The notes: generated from the letters alone by a model not told the origin. 62,632 bases of DNA from Paracoccus sp. M683 (GCF_007096355.1 NZ_VKDF01000015.1:1-62632); one strand, 5' to 3'. Numbered from the stretch's first letter, positions 1-9,130 are shown. Program-made: numbers and translations.

Positions 1-117
1 ATCAACGGCGTCGAGCCCTTCGAATATCTAAGGGCCACCTTGACCGCGATTGCCAACGGCCACCCTCAAAGCCGCCTCGACGACCTGCTGCCGTGGAACT
101 TCAAGCCGTCAAGCTAA
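1..117 (+). CDS. IS66-family transposase, C-terminal end only (partial)
   Basis: The first 39 codons are open from the window edge and end with TAA. The peptide reads GVEPFEYLRATL followed by a HPQSRLDDLLPWNF-type ending, which is the conserved C-terminal tail of IS66-family TnpC transposases. Only this tail is present; the rest lies left of the window. The terminal inverted repeat follows directly, so this is the right end of an IS66-family element. Confidence 0.85.
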   Translation: MNGVEPFEYLRATLTAIANGHPQSRLDDLLPWNFKPSS

Positions 118-146
118 GCTGACCGTGCTGTTCTGCGACCGCTTAC
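118..146. repeat. Right terminal inverted repeat of the IS66-family element
   Basis: Read on the minus strand from 146 the sequence starts GTAAGCGGTCGCAGAACAGC. A GTAAGCG terminus is the family signature of IS66 inverted repeats. The IS110 fragment is interrupted exactly at 146/147, which fixes the element border. IS66 elements duplicate 8 bp of target, so 147-154 (GTCTTGGC) is the expected right copy; the left copy is outside the window. Confidence 0.75.
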
Positions 147-455
147 GTCTGTCTTGGCAGAGAGGCCCAAGAATTTCGCGAAATTCCGTGTCCGCGTGCC
201 ATGCGCCCGATGGGCTGAAAGCCCCACCTCGACTGCGCAATTCAGAACATGGCGCTCATATCCACCGGATGCCTCGCAGATCACGAAAGGGTTGCTGCCT
301 TTCGTCTTTGCTTTGAGCAAGCGTCTGATCGCGGGCGCGGTGTTTGGGATGGTGACCTGCCGGTCGTCGGGCAGGCTGTGGACGGTTAGGCTCGCTTTAG
401 AAACCTCAAACGCAATGATATTCGTGCGATGGCCTTCGTGGAAGTTGCTGCTCAT
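147..455 (-). pseudogene. IS110-family transposase, N-terminal fragment
   Basis: Starting at ATG 455, about 103 codons encode the N-terminal DEDD (RuvC-like) region of an IS110-family transposase: AFEVSKASLTVHSLPD, then ICEASGGYERHVLNCAVEVG, then NFAKFLGLSAKTD. The catalytic Glu of ICEASGGYE is present. The frame breaks at the IS66 terminus, so the remaining DEDD residues and the C-terminal serine domain are missing. The fragment cannot be an active transposase. Family assignment is confident; the specific IS name cannot be given. Confidence 0.8.
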
Positions 456-672
456 ATGCTTGTCGTGATCCTTGATTATGCACGGCCGCGAAGGCCCCTC
501 TACCGTTCGGATGGCCTGACAGATGTGACGGGTGGCAAGATATTTTGCGACCGCTCGTCGGGTCATTCCTCGGGGAGGCCCGCCCGTCACCAGTTCCTGG
601 GATGGCCGTCCCAGAAACCGTCTGCCTCTACCTTCCCAGAGTGGAAAGCTGAGACAATGACTCACGCATAAT
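456..672 (-). other. IS110 left-end noncoding region, possible bridge-RNA locus
   Basis: About 215 bp of apparently noncoding DNA lie between the IS110 start codon and the point where the OLD-like reading frame is broken. IS110-group elements carry a noncoding left end of about this size upstream of the transposase, which encodes the guide (bridge) RNA. Size and position match; I did not fold it or identify guide loops. The outer border near 672 is inferred only from where the OLD-like protein stops making sense. Confidence 0.35.
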
Positions 673-2196
673 CTCGGGGCTGCCATTGTTCTGGAAATCG
701 ATGACGGCGACGCCGTGTTCATCAAGGTCGTAGCCAAGGCCCTTGGCGATGCCATGAACCAGATGGTAATCGGACGGGCCCTCCACGAGAAGCCAGCGGC
801 GTGCGAAGAATATTTCGCCACGGATCCGCCGAGCAAATGTCTCCAGCTGCTCCAGTTCCGCGTCCGAGACGAACTCCTGCGATGCATCGGATGCCTTACG
901 CAGCGCGGCGTGGATGGTCTGTGTGTCAGGGCGTCCGCCGTAGGCGATGAGGAGATCGCGATACTGGTTTTGGGGCAGAGCGCCGGACAGCACGAGTTCG
1001 TTGAGACCGCGGTCATAAGTGATGAGGCCGGCGGAGGCTGCGATGATGGCGTCAATCTGGGGAACATGCGGGACGGGCGCGCGGAATTGACGGGGGAGAG
1101 CGCTTACAGTTGTGCCGTTGGCCTCGACACGGACGACGCGGATATCGCGGAACGGAACGTGCTGTAGGAAGTACGGCGAATGTGTCGTTACGATCTTCTG
1201 GCCTGGGAGCTCAGTGATATGACGCCAAAGGCTGCGGGCCGCCTGAGGATGGAGATGTGTCTCCGGCTCCTCAAGAGCCAGGACAGCTGTGCTTTCGGGC
1301 CGGTACAGATCGCTCAGGATCAGCTCAACGAAGGCTTTGAAGAGGAACATGACGGAAAGGCTCTGCACGCCTTGACCGTGCCGCGCCAACGGTAGCCACG
1401 GTTTGCCGCCCTCCGTCTGATAGATGACCTCCGCCTTCGAGAGGATATCCCATGTATTGAGGGGCAGCAGCCGCAAGTCCGCCTGGCCTGGGACGTCGGT
1501 GGCGGCGACGCGGCTGATATGGGAAAGACCGTTGGCAAGATTGGCCAGAAGCGGATCAGCGTCGAGCAAGCGTCGATTCAGAAGGTCGAAGATCCGCTTT
1601 GATTTCTGCTCGAGAGGTTCAGGGATTTGCACCGTCCGGAGCAACTTGCCCCAGAACTGGCTCCTTGAGGAAAACTCGTCCGTGACGTCGCGGAGCGCCT
1701 CAAGGTAGAAGACGGGCAGAAACTGGAAGAACTCCTGGAGATTGACGGCGCGAGCGCCGCGCCCGGCGAGTGGGTTCCTTTCGACGTTCAGGAATTCCCA
1801 TCGTGGCACGAAACTCTCTTCGGCCGCTTCCCATGAGCAGCTGACGCGCATGATTATTGACGCGCGGCCGGTCACTGGATCGAGTTGGATGATGTCTTCG
1901 AGTTCGCCGTGGAGGTCCTCGGGCCACTCGTTGGCGACAGCCTCCTGGAACTCGACCTCGATAACGACGGGATCGCCGACTTTTGGATCTGGCCTACCGT
2001 CGCACAGATGCACATCATATTCAGTGAATCCGGTTCCGCGCTGTCCCCACCGTCTGGTAAGCGCGATGCGGATCGCTTCCAGTATCGCCGACTTTCCGGC
2101 GTTGTTGGTTCCTATAAGGACTGTAACCGCGCCAAACTGAATGTCTGCCTCTTTGATAGAGCGAAAGTTTGATATTTTAAGTCTACTTATTTCCAC
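673..2196 (-). pseudogene. OLD-family ATP-dependent nuclease, C-terminally truncated
   Basis: A GTG start at 2196, preceded by a GGGAGGG ribosome binding site, opens a protein beginning VEISRLKISNFRSI. Walker A is GTNNAGKS at residues 29-36; an ABC-type signature and LALEEPETHLHP follow, and the TOPRIM domain begins at LLVEGPSDYHL. This is the SMC-like ATPase plus TOPRIM plan of OLD nucleases (also used by GajA of Gabija). The protein departs from the family just after NNGSPEI, where the IS110 left end begins, so the later TOPRIM acidic residues are lost. No partner UvrD-like helicase is seen. The reading frame stays open upstream to 2475, but that part (2197-2475) has no recognisable domain and I treat it as noncoding. 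Confidence 0.75.
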
Positions 2197-2475
2197 TGCT
2201 GAACATCCCTCCCGCCCTTGGCCAACGATACCGAGCGAACAGCGCTTTGCACAGCTTGAACCGCAAGTATCCGCCGAAGGCCGCCGCCGTGTCTTACTGA
2301 TTGGGTGGATTTCCGTTCGGCAAGAGTGCGGTGTCCGCTTTCGGACATGTCGCCAGGCAGGATCGACAGCGCTGGAATGTCTACTTTGGGCCGGGTCTTC
2401 TTCCGCATCCGTGAGGGGCTGCGCCATACCGCAGTCTGCCTGAATGTCGCTGATGGGCTCGAAATGGTATACCAA

Positions 2476-2919
2476 TCAGTGTGTCCCCGCACCCTGTTCT
2501 GATCCGGCCACATCCTCCGAGATTTCCTGCCGGAGCTTCGGCCCCTGCGCGAGGCGCCGGCCGAGTGCGGTGATGAACGCCTCATATCGTTCCGCCGACT
2601 TGGCCTTCGCGGCCTTCGCCGCTGGCTCAGGCAGCGCCGGCGTTGTCGTGACCCAGAACCGAATGAACACCGCCAGGCTTTCGACGGCGATGCCGACGTC
2701 CCGCTCAAGCCGCGCCATGCGGCGGTCGAGCTGGTCGAGGCGCTTGACGACAACCGCTTCGCGCCGCTCGGCATCGTCCGGCGACAGGAACGACGCGATG
2801 GCGGCTTCGGCGATCATGGATTGCGAGCGATCCCGGCGTGCCGCAAAGTCCGCCAGCGCCGAGGTGACATCGGGGTCAAGATAGATCGTGATCTTCGATT
2901 TCTTCCTGTGGCGTGTCAT
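2476..2919 (-). CDS. CopG-family ribbon-helix-helix protein of the conjugation locus
   Basis: This 147-residue protein starts MTRHRKKSKITIYLDPDV. The KITIYLDPDVTSAL strand followed by two helices is a CopG-type ribbon-helix-helix DNA-binding fold, and a coiled-coil stretch (VVKRLDQLDRRMARLERD) and a hydrophobic helix follow. A CopG protein in this position, between traG and trbB, is typical of alphaproteobacterial ICEs. The start at 2919 follows the traG stop by 2 bp, so the genes are probably co-transcribed and coupled. trbB, normally next, is missing, and the last few residues may be altered by the rearrangement just downstream. Confidence 0.8.
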   Translation of the reverse strand: MTRHRKKSKITIYLDPDVTSALADFAARRDRSQSMIAEAAIASFLSPDDAERREAVVVKRLDQLDRRMARLERDVGIAVESLAVFIRFWVTTTPALPEPAAKAAKAKSAERYEAFITALGRRLAQGPKLRQEISEDVAGSEQGAGTH

Positions 2920-2923
2920 GGCG

Positions 2924-4909
2924 CTACAGCTCCATGCCGTCGTTCGGGTCCATGGCGACCTGCCGGGCAATCCCCTGCACCTGGCGGATCATGCGTCGGT
3001 TCCGGGCAACATCTTCTTCCACGTCATCGGAAAGATCGGGCTCGAACTCGTTCTCGATGGGCTTTTTCTTCTCCACCGGCTTCACGCGGCTGAGTTCGGG
3101 CTGCAAGCGGCGTTCGGATTCGGTCGGATCTTCATCATCCCTCATGTGGTCCTCGTCATCCTCGGCAGGACCGGGTCGCGCCGGGATCGGCAACGCGGTC
3201 CAGTCGTCGGCACGGGTTCCTTCCGGGCGCGTCAGATCAGGCGGGGAAAGAACGCGCTCCTGAAACCGGGCATCCTCAAAGTAGCGCGCCTTCGTCGCCC
3301 GGATCGGCGGGATGCCCGCCACCATGACGATCTCCTCATGTGGTGGGAGCTGCATGATCTCGCCCGGCGTGAGCAACTGGCGCGCGGTTTCCGAGCGCGA
3401 GACCATGAGATGCCCCAGCCAGGGCGACAGCCGGTGCCCGGCATAGTTCTTCATCGCCTTCATCTCGGTGGCGGTGCCGAGGGCGTCCGACACGCGCTTG
3501 GCGGTGCGCTCATCGTTGGTGGCGAAGCTCACGCGGACATGGCAGTTGTCGAGAATCGAGTTGTTCGGCCCATAGGCTTTCTCGATCTGGTTCAGCGACT
3601 GCGCGATCAGGAAGCTCTTGAGGCCGTAGCCCGCCATGAAGGCCAGCGCCGTCTCGAAGAAGTCCAGCCGCCCGAGCGCTGGAAACTCGTCGAGCATCAA
3701 GAGCAGCCGATGCCTTCCGGCATTCGCTTGCAGATCCTCGGTGAGGCGACGGCCAACCTGATTGAGCAGCAATCGCATCAGGGGTTTGGTGCGGTTGATG
3801 TCGGAAGGCGGCACGACGAGGTAGAGCGTGGTCGGCTGATCGCCGGCCACAATATCGCTGATCCGCCAGTCGGAGCGGCGCGTGACCTCGGCCACGACGG
3901 GATCGCGATAGAGGCCGAGAAACGACATCGCCGTCGACAACACGCCCGACCGCTCGTTCTCGGACTTGTTGCGCAGCTCGCGCGCCGCACTGGCCACGAC
4001 CGGATGCGGCCCCGCCTCACCCAGATGCGCGGTTGTCATCATGGCGCGCAGGGTGGAGTCCACCGGACGCTTGGGATCGGACAGGAATCTGGCCACACCT
4101 GCCAGCGTCTTGTCAGGCTCGGCATAAAGAACATGAAGGATCGCGCCGACGAGGAGCGAATGGGAGGTCTTTTCCCAATGGTTGCGCTTGTCGAGGCTGC
4201 CTTCGGGATCGACGAGGATGTCGGCGATGTTCTGCACGTCCCTCACCTCCCACTCGCCGCGACGCACTTCGAGCAGCGGATTGTAGGCCGAGGATTTCGG
4301 GTTGGTCGGATCGAACAGCAGCACGCGACCATGGTGTGAACGAAACCCCGAAGTGAGTTGCCAGTTCTCGCCCTTGATGTCGTGGACAACTGCCGAGCCC
4401 GGCCAGGTCAGCAGCGTCGGCACCACCAGGCCGACGCCCTTGCCCGAACGGGTCGGCGCGAAGCACAGCACATGCTCGGGGCCATCATGCCGCAGATACT
4501 CGCGGTCATATCGGCCGAGGACTACGCCATCGGGATCGAGCAGGCCGGCGGCCTTCACCTCGGGCTTTGAGGCCCAACGCGCCGAGCCGTAGGTGGCGAC
4601 GTTCTTCGCCTCGCGCGCCCGCCAGACCGACATGCCGATGGCGACCGCGATGGCGATGAAGCCGCCCGAGGCCGCGATGATGCCGCCCTTCGCGAAGATC
4701 GGCGGCGCATAGGCTTCATAGAAATACCACCACCAGAAGATCGCCGGGGGATAATAGATCGGCGTCCCGAGCAGTTCGAACCAGGGCGGGCCGAGTTGCG
4801 GCTGATAGCCGAGGCTCCAGGCGACATATTGCGTCGCGCCCCAGGTGGTGGCAAGGATGATGAGGAAGACGGTGGTGATCTGTCCCCAGAGAATTTTGGT
4901 GGCGGACAT
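2924..4909 (-). CDS. traG: Conjugal transfer coupling protein TraG/VirD4
   Basis: This 661-residue type IV coupling ATPase links the relaxosome to the mating channel at the inner membrane. Two hydrophobic segments lie at residues 10-35 and 75-95. Walker A is PTRSGKGVG (152-160) and Walker B LLLMLDEFP (402-410). The charged, acidic C-terminal tail is usual for this subgroup. The start at MSATKILWG is chosen because GGATC lies just upstream; a longer in-frame extension to 4984 overlaps the relaxase end and looks noncoding. It follows the relaxase gene and precedes the CopG gene on the same strand. Confidence 0.93.
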   Translation of the reverse strand: MSATKILWGQITTVFLIILATTWGATQYVAWSLGYQPQLGPPWFELLGTPIYYPPAIFWWWYFYEAYAPPIFAKGGIIAASGGFIAIAVAIGMSVWRAREAKNVATYGSARWASKPEVKAAGLLDPDGVVLGRYDREYLRHDGPEHVLCFAPTRSGKGVGLVVPTLLTWPGSAVVHDIKGENWQLTSGFRSHHGRVLLFDPTNPKSSAYNPLLEVRRGEWEVRDVQNIADILVDPEGSLDKRNHWEKTSHSLLVGAILHVLYAEPDKTLAGVARFLSDPKRPVDSTLRAMMTTAHLGEAGPHPVVASAARELRNKSENERSGVLSTAMSFLGLYRDPVVAEVTRRSDWRISDIVAGDQPTTLYLVVPPSDINRTKPLMRLLLNQVGRRLTEDLQANAGRHRLLLMLDEFPALGRLDFFETALAFMAGYGLKSFLIAQSLNQIEKAYGPNNSILDNCHVRVSFATNDERTAKRVSDALGTATEMKAMKNYAGHRLSPWLGHLMVSRSETARQLLTPGEIMQLPPHEEIVMVAGIPPIRATKARYFEDARFQERVLSPPDLTRPEGTRADDWTALPIPARPGPAEDDEDHMRDDEDPTESERRLQPELSRVKPVEKKKPIENEFEPDLSDDVEEDVARNRRMIRQVQGIARQVAMDPNDGMEL

Positions 4910-4934
4910 GGGCAGAGATCCTTTCCAGTTGAGG

Positions 4935-6689
4935 TCAGAGGCCGAGGCTGCGCTTGCGCCCAAAATCCCAATCGATGCCGCCATCGTCGCGGGCCACGCC
5001 GGAGACGTGACGGCCGATCTGCTTTTCCAGCGAGGGCGACCAGGGCACGAGCTGGAAGCCGAGACCCCCGTCAGGTCCGGGACCCTCGATCATGGCGAAG
5101 CGGCCGGAGGCGAGTGCGAAGCGCTGACGATAGGAACCGGCGACATATTCGCCACTGGCGGCGCGCTCGAAGGACATGCCGGTATCTGCCGCGAGCTTCT
5201 CGGCGAGGCTGTCGAGTTCGCGCCTGCGCAGTGTGCTGAGCAGTCGGCGCGCGAAGACAACGCGGCCGCCCTGCCGCTCGGCATAGCCCTCGCCGATCAG
5301 ATGCTCCGCGCGCTCATCCAGAGCCTGACGGACCTCGGCACCAAAGCCGCTGTCCGATAGGGCGATGGGCTCGCGGGCGATGGCCTGCCGATCGAGCCAG
5401 GTCGCACCCGAGGCGCCGATCTGCGCGCCGAGATCGAGATCGGAGCGGACGGCAAGCGCGACACGGCGCGCGCCTTGCGCATCCTCATAAGCGCGCAGCT
5501 CGACAATCGAGCCGGGCGGGCTGTCGCCAGCGGCATCCAGATGCGGGAGCCTGATATGATGGCTGCGGCCGTCGGCACCATCGACCACGGCATAGGCGGT
5601 CCCCTTCAACTCGTCATCAAGGCCGCGTTCGACCAGACGGCCGATAACCGGAACGTCGAGGCTTTCACCGGCGAGGACATAGCTGGCGGAGCCGCGCTCG
5701 ATGCCGCGTTCGGTCAGGGCGCGGTGCATGCGCTTGATGATGTCACTACGCTCGCCAAGCTCGCGTAGGACCGCTTCAGCCTCGGGCTTGATGAACCACT
5801 GCGACTGGCCGATCTGATCGGCCAGCCCGAGGATTTCAAGGGTGCGCAGCCGACCGACCTTCAGCGTGTGGAACTCGTCCTGCGGGTGATCAGCGAGCGG
5901 GGCGAGATCGACGATACCGGATTTGCCAGCGTCGCGGGCAAGCTGCCGGTCGAGTTGTGTCCAGCGTTCCGCCTCGATCTGGGCCTCAAGGCTGCGGCGG
6001 ATGTCGAGATCGGTGCGCGGCCCCAGATCCAGGGTGATGAGATCGCGCGCCCGGTCCCGCATCCCCTCCTTGATGTAGTCTCGGGAAATCACGAGATCCT
6101 GCCCGTCGTCGCGGGTGCCGCGCACGATCAGATGGACATGCGGATGCGCCGTGTTCCAGTGATCGACCGCCACCCAATCGAGGCGCGTGCCGAGATCCTT
6201 TTCCATCTGGCCGACAAGATCGTCGGTGAAGGATCGGAGGTCGGACATATCCAGCGCGTCGTCAGGCGAGACGATGAACCGGAAATGATGCCGGTCATCA
6301 CCGCAGCGCTCCGCGAAAGCGCGACCATCGGCATCCTCCGTTCCCGGCCCGAACAGCCTTGCCTTCTCTCCGTCTCGGGTCACGCCGTCACGGCGCAGGT
6401 AATCAAGATGCGCACCAAGCGGCGCCGACGACGCCATGTGGCGAACGACGCGTGCCTTGACGACGGCGCCGCGTGTACGGGAGGTGATGAGGCGGTTGGC
6501 CTGTACGCTGGCGCGCTGGCCGCGCCCGAAGCGGGAACGATTGCCGGATGTGACGCGACCGGATCGCGAGACGCCGCCTCCGGCCTTCTTCGCGGCGGCA
6601 AGTGCCTGCGCGATGAAGGGCCGGGTTTGCTGCGCACGAGTTGAGCGGATGCGCCCCGGACGGATGCGGAACTCGTGCTCATCGGACAT
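4935..6689 (-). CDS. rlxS: MOB relaxase (VirD2/RlxS-like, DUF3363-type C-terminus)
   Basis: This 584-residue relaxase should nick oriT and pilot the transferred strand. The HUH metal triad is in HPHVHLIVRG (His182, 184, 186). HHFRFIVSPDD (131-144) is the conserved strand before it, and LDYLRRDG carries Tyr97, the likely nucleophile candidate near the N-terminus. The first 80 residues are basic and low-complexity, a usual leader in this group. The long C-terminal half matches the DUF3363 region of alphaproteobacterial ICE relaxases. Start MSDEHEFRI at 6689 is preferred over the upstream ATG at 6704. The gene lies beside a repeat-rich noncoding region that may be oriT. Confidence 0.9.
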   Translation of the reverse strand: MSDEHEFRIRPGRIRSTRAQQTRPFIAQALAAAKKAGGGVSRSGRVTSGNRSRFGRGQRASVQANRLITSRTRGAVVKARVVRHMASSAPLGAHLDYLRRDGVTRDGEKARLFGPGTEDADGRAFAERCGDDRHHFRFIVSPDDALDMSDLRSFTDDLVGQMEKDLGTRLDWVAVDHWNTAHPHVHLIVRGTRDDGQDLVISRDYIKEGMRDRARDLITLDLGPRTDLDIRRSLEAQIEAERWTQLDRQLARDAGKSGIVDLAPLADHPQDEFHTLKVGRLRTLEILGLADQIGQSQWFIKPEAEAVLRELGERSDIIKRMHRALTERGIERGSASYVLAGESLDVPVIGRLVERGLDDELKGTAYAVVDGADGRSHHIRLPHLDAAGDSPPGSIVELRAYEDAQGARRVALAVRSDLDLGAQIGASGATWLDRQAIAREPIALSDSGFGAEVRQALDERAEHLIGEGYAERQGGRVVFARRLLSTLRRRELDSLAEKLAADTGMSFERAASGEYVAGSYRQRFALASGRFAMIEGPGPDGGLGFQLVPWSPSLEKQIGRHVSGVARDDGGIDWDFGRKRSLGL

Positions 6690-6932
6690 GGCACATCCCC
6701 GCACGGTGCAAAACAGAGAATAAAATCAGGAAGATGGACGCGAAGCACACGGTGCGCGATAGCGCCGCACGGTGCGAAACGCGCCAGAAACATGAACAAA
6801 AACAACCGCCCGCCTGAGCCGCACCGTGCGCGCTTTTATCCTGCCATCTTTCGGTCGTGGTGCCTGCCGCCACCCTCTGCGCCCTCCATGACACGCCAGC
6901 GCCCGATGGGATGCGAATTGCGGTGCCGCTGC
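6690..6932. repeat. Noncoding spacer with CACGGTGC repeats; candidate oriT or relaxase operator
   Basis: This 243-bp spacer between the transglycosylase stop and the relaxase start contains the core CACGGTGC three times in direct orientation (6702-6709, 6748-6755, 6769-6775 plus flank) and once inverted as GCACCGTGC (6821-6829). Copies 1 and 3 read GCACGGTGC in full. Repeats of this kind directly upstream of a relaxase gene are expected for oriT or for an autoregulatory operator. No nic site could be recognised. Confidence 0.45.
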
Positions 6933-7697
6933 TCATGGCCGGTCCCCACCGGCATCGCGGGCGACGAACAGCCCCTCCGACTGCAAGGCGGTGAGTGCGT
7001 CCGGTGCCGCCGGGACGAGCGAAGGGGCATCGTCCGGCGTGCGGTCGGGGGACGCGGGATCGGCAGCGGAAGCGCCTATTTCACGCGCGACGAAGAGCGC
7101 CGCCTCGCGCCAGTCGGGCGGCGGAGCGACCGTCGAGCCGCTGCCGGAAGGCCGCTCGCCGAGCAGGATCGGCGTCAAAGCAGCGACATAGGCGCGCGTC
7201 TCGGCAGGCAGCGGACGAGCCGTCGCGCGGTATTCATCGTAGCGACCGGGACCGGCATTGTAGGCCGCGAGCATCGCGGCGACATTGCCGTAGCGATCCC
7301 ACATCTCGCGTAGGTAGGCGGTGCCCGCGAGGATGTTGTCGCGCGGCTCGAAGGGGTCGCGGCCGAGAGCATGGCGGATGCGCAGCTCCGCCCAAGTCGA
7401 GGGCATGACCTGCATCAGCCCCATCGCCCCGGCGGTGGATATGGCGCGCATATCGCCCGCGCTTTCGACCTGCATCACGGCGATGATCCATGACGGCGGG
7501 ATGCCGAAACGCTGCGAAGCCTCCTCGATATGCGCGCCGTGCGGATGCGCAGCGACCGTGCGATCCGGCACGGTGGTTTGCGCCAGACCGGACAGCGGGG
7601 CGATGGTGGAGACGAACAGGCCGGAAAAAAGAAGGAGGATGATGCGGCGGCGGACACCGCATCTCCCCGAAGCGGGACGAGTGCAGGACGTGACCAT
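6933..7697 (-). CDS. Lytic transglycosylase (SLT domain), conjugation-associated
   Basis: This 254-residue secreted muramidase probably opens peptidoglycan for the transfer apparatus. A signal peptide (IILLLFSGLFVSTIAPLSGLAQ) is followed by an SLT domain with the catalytic Glu in AVMQVESAGD, then AMGLMQVMPSTW and AAYNAGPG, all hallmark motifs of family 1 transglycosylases. Start ATG 7697 lies 2 bp after the DUF736 stop. The C-terminal 80 residues are Pro/Asp-rich and not recognised. VirB1-like role is inferred from context. Confidence 0.88.
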   Translation of the reverse strand: MVTSCTRPASGRCGVRRRIILLLFSGLFVSTIAPLSGLAQTTVPDRTVAAHPHGAHIEEASQRFGIPPSWIIAVMQVESAGDMRAISTAGAMGLMQVMPSTWAELRIRHALGRDPFEPRDNILAGTAYLREMWDRYGNVAAMLAAYNAGPGRYDEYRATARPLPAETRAYVAALTPILLGERPSGSGSTVAPPPDWREAALFVAREIGASAADPASPDRTPDDAPSLVPAAPDALTALQSEGLFVARDAGGDRP

Positions 7698-7699
7698 GA

Positions 7700-8035
7700 T
7701 CACCCCTGTTCGTCGCGCTTCTTCGGACGGGTCCAGTGCAGACCCCACTCGCGGCCATCTTCGTCCGACTGGAACAGCCGGGCGCGGATCGGCTGCTGAA
7801 AGACGGGATCGTCGAGAAGGACGGAGACGAACGGTCCTGCGCGATCGCCAGAATGTTTCCAGCCTGCGCCGACTTCCGGCCCGTCTTCATCCCCAAGCCG
7901 AATTCGATAGGCGGGCGCGTTCTCTGACTCGACATCATCGATCGGAACAAAGGTCAGCTCAAGGTCGAGCGAGAGGGTGCGAAGCTGCCCGAAATAGCCG
8001 GACGGGGTGCGGGTAAACTGGCCGATCTGTGCCAT
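7700..8035 (-). CDS. DUF736 family protein
   Basis: This 111-residue protein begins MAQIGQFTRTPSGYFG and continues with RTLSLDLELTFVPID; it matches the DUF736 family that accompanies conjugation genes in Rhizobiales and other alphaproteobacteria. The start has a strong AAAGGAG site 6 bp upstream. Its biochemical role is not known. It sits between traF and the transglycosylase gene in the canonical ICE order. Confidence 0.85.
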   Translation of the reverse strand: MAQIGQFTRTPSGYFGQLRTLSLDLELTFVPIDDVESENAPAYRIRLGDEDGPEVGAGWKHSGDRAGPFVSVLLDDPVFQQPIRARLFQSDEDGREWGLHWTRPKKRDEQG

Positions 8036-8102
8036 GGAAGGCTCCTTTCCTATGCGGTAGAGAAGACGCGGGCCGCTCGCACGCCCCGCACTGGACGCGC
8101 CG

Positions 8103-8648
8103 TCACCGCATCGGCGCGCGCCAGACAAAGCGGCCATCGCCGTCTTCGTCGGTGAAAAGCGGGATCGCGTGGCCGATCACCGCGGAGGCGGGGAGCGGGC
8201 CGAAATAGCGGCCGTCGAGGCTGTCGCCGACGTCCGGGTTCATCAGGAAAACCTCGCCCTCGGCGATGACGCGGCAGCCCAGCCAGACCGGCAGGTCTCG
8301 GCCGAGGCTGTCGTGGTCGCGCGCCTCGCCGAGCGGAACGCCGTTGACGGAGATGGCGCGGCCAGCGCGACATACGCGCTGTCCGGGCAAGCCGAGGACA
8401 TGCTTCAGAAGCGGCACGTCGCGGGCGACATAGCCGCGCTTGACCATGAACGAAGCGATGGGTTCGGGTGGGATGACGGCGACCAGATCGGGCACCTCGA
8501 TCCGCTGAGTGGGCGTGACGGTGTAGAAGCCGATGGGCACGCTGGCCGATGCGTTCCAGACCAGCCTTGGCGCGGTCGGAACGAATCCGGTAATGGCGAT
8601 CCCGAGCGTGGCAGCCGTTGTCGCCATGACATAGCGAAAGCGCGTCAT
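8103..8648 (-). CDS. traF: Conjugal transfer peptidase TraF (S26 signal-peptidase-like)
   Basis: This 181-residue membrane protein has an N-terminal helix and the S26 peptidase dyad: Ser36 in NASASVPIGFY and Lys82 in LLKHVLGLPGQRV. In RP4, TraF matures and cyclises the TrbC pilin; the same role is inferred here, although trbC is not in the window. The start at 8648 overlaps the DUF2840 stop (ATGA), so the two are translationally coupled. Confidence 0.9.
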   Translation of the reverse strand: MTRFRYVMATTAATLGIAITGFVPTAPRLVWNASASVPIGFYTVTPTQRIEVPDLVAVIPPEPIASFMVKRGYVARDVPLLKHVLGLPGQRVCRAGRAISVNGVPLGEARDHDSLGRDLPVWLGCRVIAEGEVFLMNPDVGDSLDGRYFGPLPASAVIGHAIPLFTDEDGDGRFVWRAPMR

Positions 8649-9130
8649 GGGGCGATCTCCCGGCGCCGGAGCCATGCCTGATGGCGCTCGGCGGTGTAGG
8701 GTCGCGGCGCTTCGCCCGCGTTCATCCAATGGGCAACGTGCCGCCAGTGATCGGGATCGACCTGGGCGGGATCGACGCCAATGGCCTCGATCCCGTCGAC
8801 ATGGCGGAGGACGGCCTCGACCTTCGGCCAGCCTTCGATCTTCAGCAGGATTTCGCCGCCCGGACGGGCGAAGGGCAGCGTCTGATAGGACTCGCCCGGC
8901 GCAACCGCGCGCAGGATGTCGAGGCGCGAAATGATCGTGCCGTGGTCGTTCGCCGCCCAGCGGACGAACGCGAACACCGCGCCAGGACCGAAAGAGACGA
9001 TACGGCGGTTGCGGTCGAGGAGCTGCGTTCCCGCCTCATGGCCGAACCTGATCCAGTATTCGGTCCTGCCTTCCACCCAGGTCAGTTCCACGCGGGTCAG
9101 ATCGTCGTCATGGGCGTCGATGCCGTTCAT
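8645..9130 (-). CDS. DUF2840 family protein
   Basis: This 161-residue protein has the motif series VELTWVEGRTEYWIRFG, FGPGAVFAFVRWAANDHGT and EILLKIEGWPKVEAVLRHVD. These match DUF2840, found next to traF in alphaproteobacterial ICEs. Function unknown. It overlaps traF by 4 bp at its end and the upstream RHH gene by 4 bp at its start, so it lies inside one tightly packed operon. Confidence 0.85.
   Translation of the reverse strand: MNGIDAHDDDLTRVELTWVEGRTEYWIRFGHEAGTQLLDRNRRIVSFGPGAVFAFVRWAANDHGTIISRLDILRAVAPGESYQTLPFARPGGEILLKIEGWPKVEAVLRHVDGIEAIGVDPAQVDPDHWRHVAHWMNAGEAPRPYTAERHQAWLRRREIAP

Noticed and set aside
114..1067. A 317-residue minus-strand frame covering the IS110 fragment and part of the OLD gene
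   Set aside because: Only the part from 455 downwards is protein-like; the upstream portion is the IS noncoding end and an out-of-frame reading of the OLD gene.
2197..2475. N-terminal extension of the OLD-like protein
   Set aside because: Composition is not domain-like and the family N-terminus (EISRLKISNFRSI) starts at the GTG at 2196 with a good ribosome binding site.
2888..4339. Long plus-strand frame opposite traG
   Set aside because: Mirror of a well-supported coding gene; no motifs. Long antisense frames are expected at this GC content. The same applies to the frames opposite dnaE2 (54261-56219), parB (44422-47133) and copA (24851-26047).
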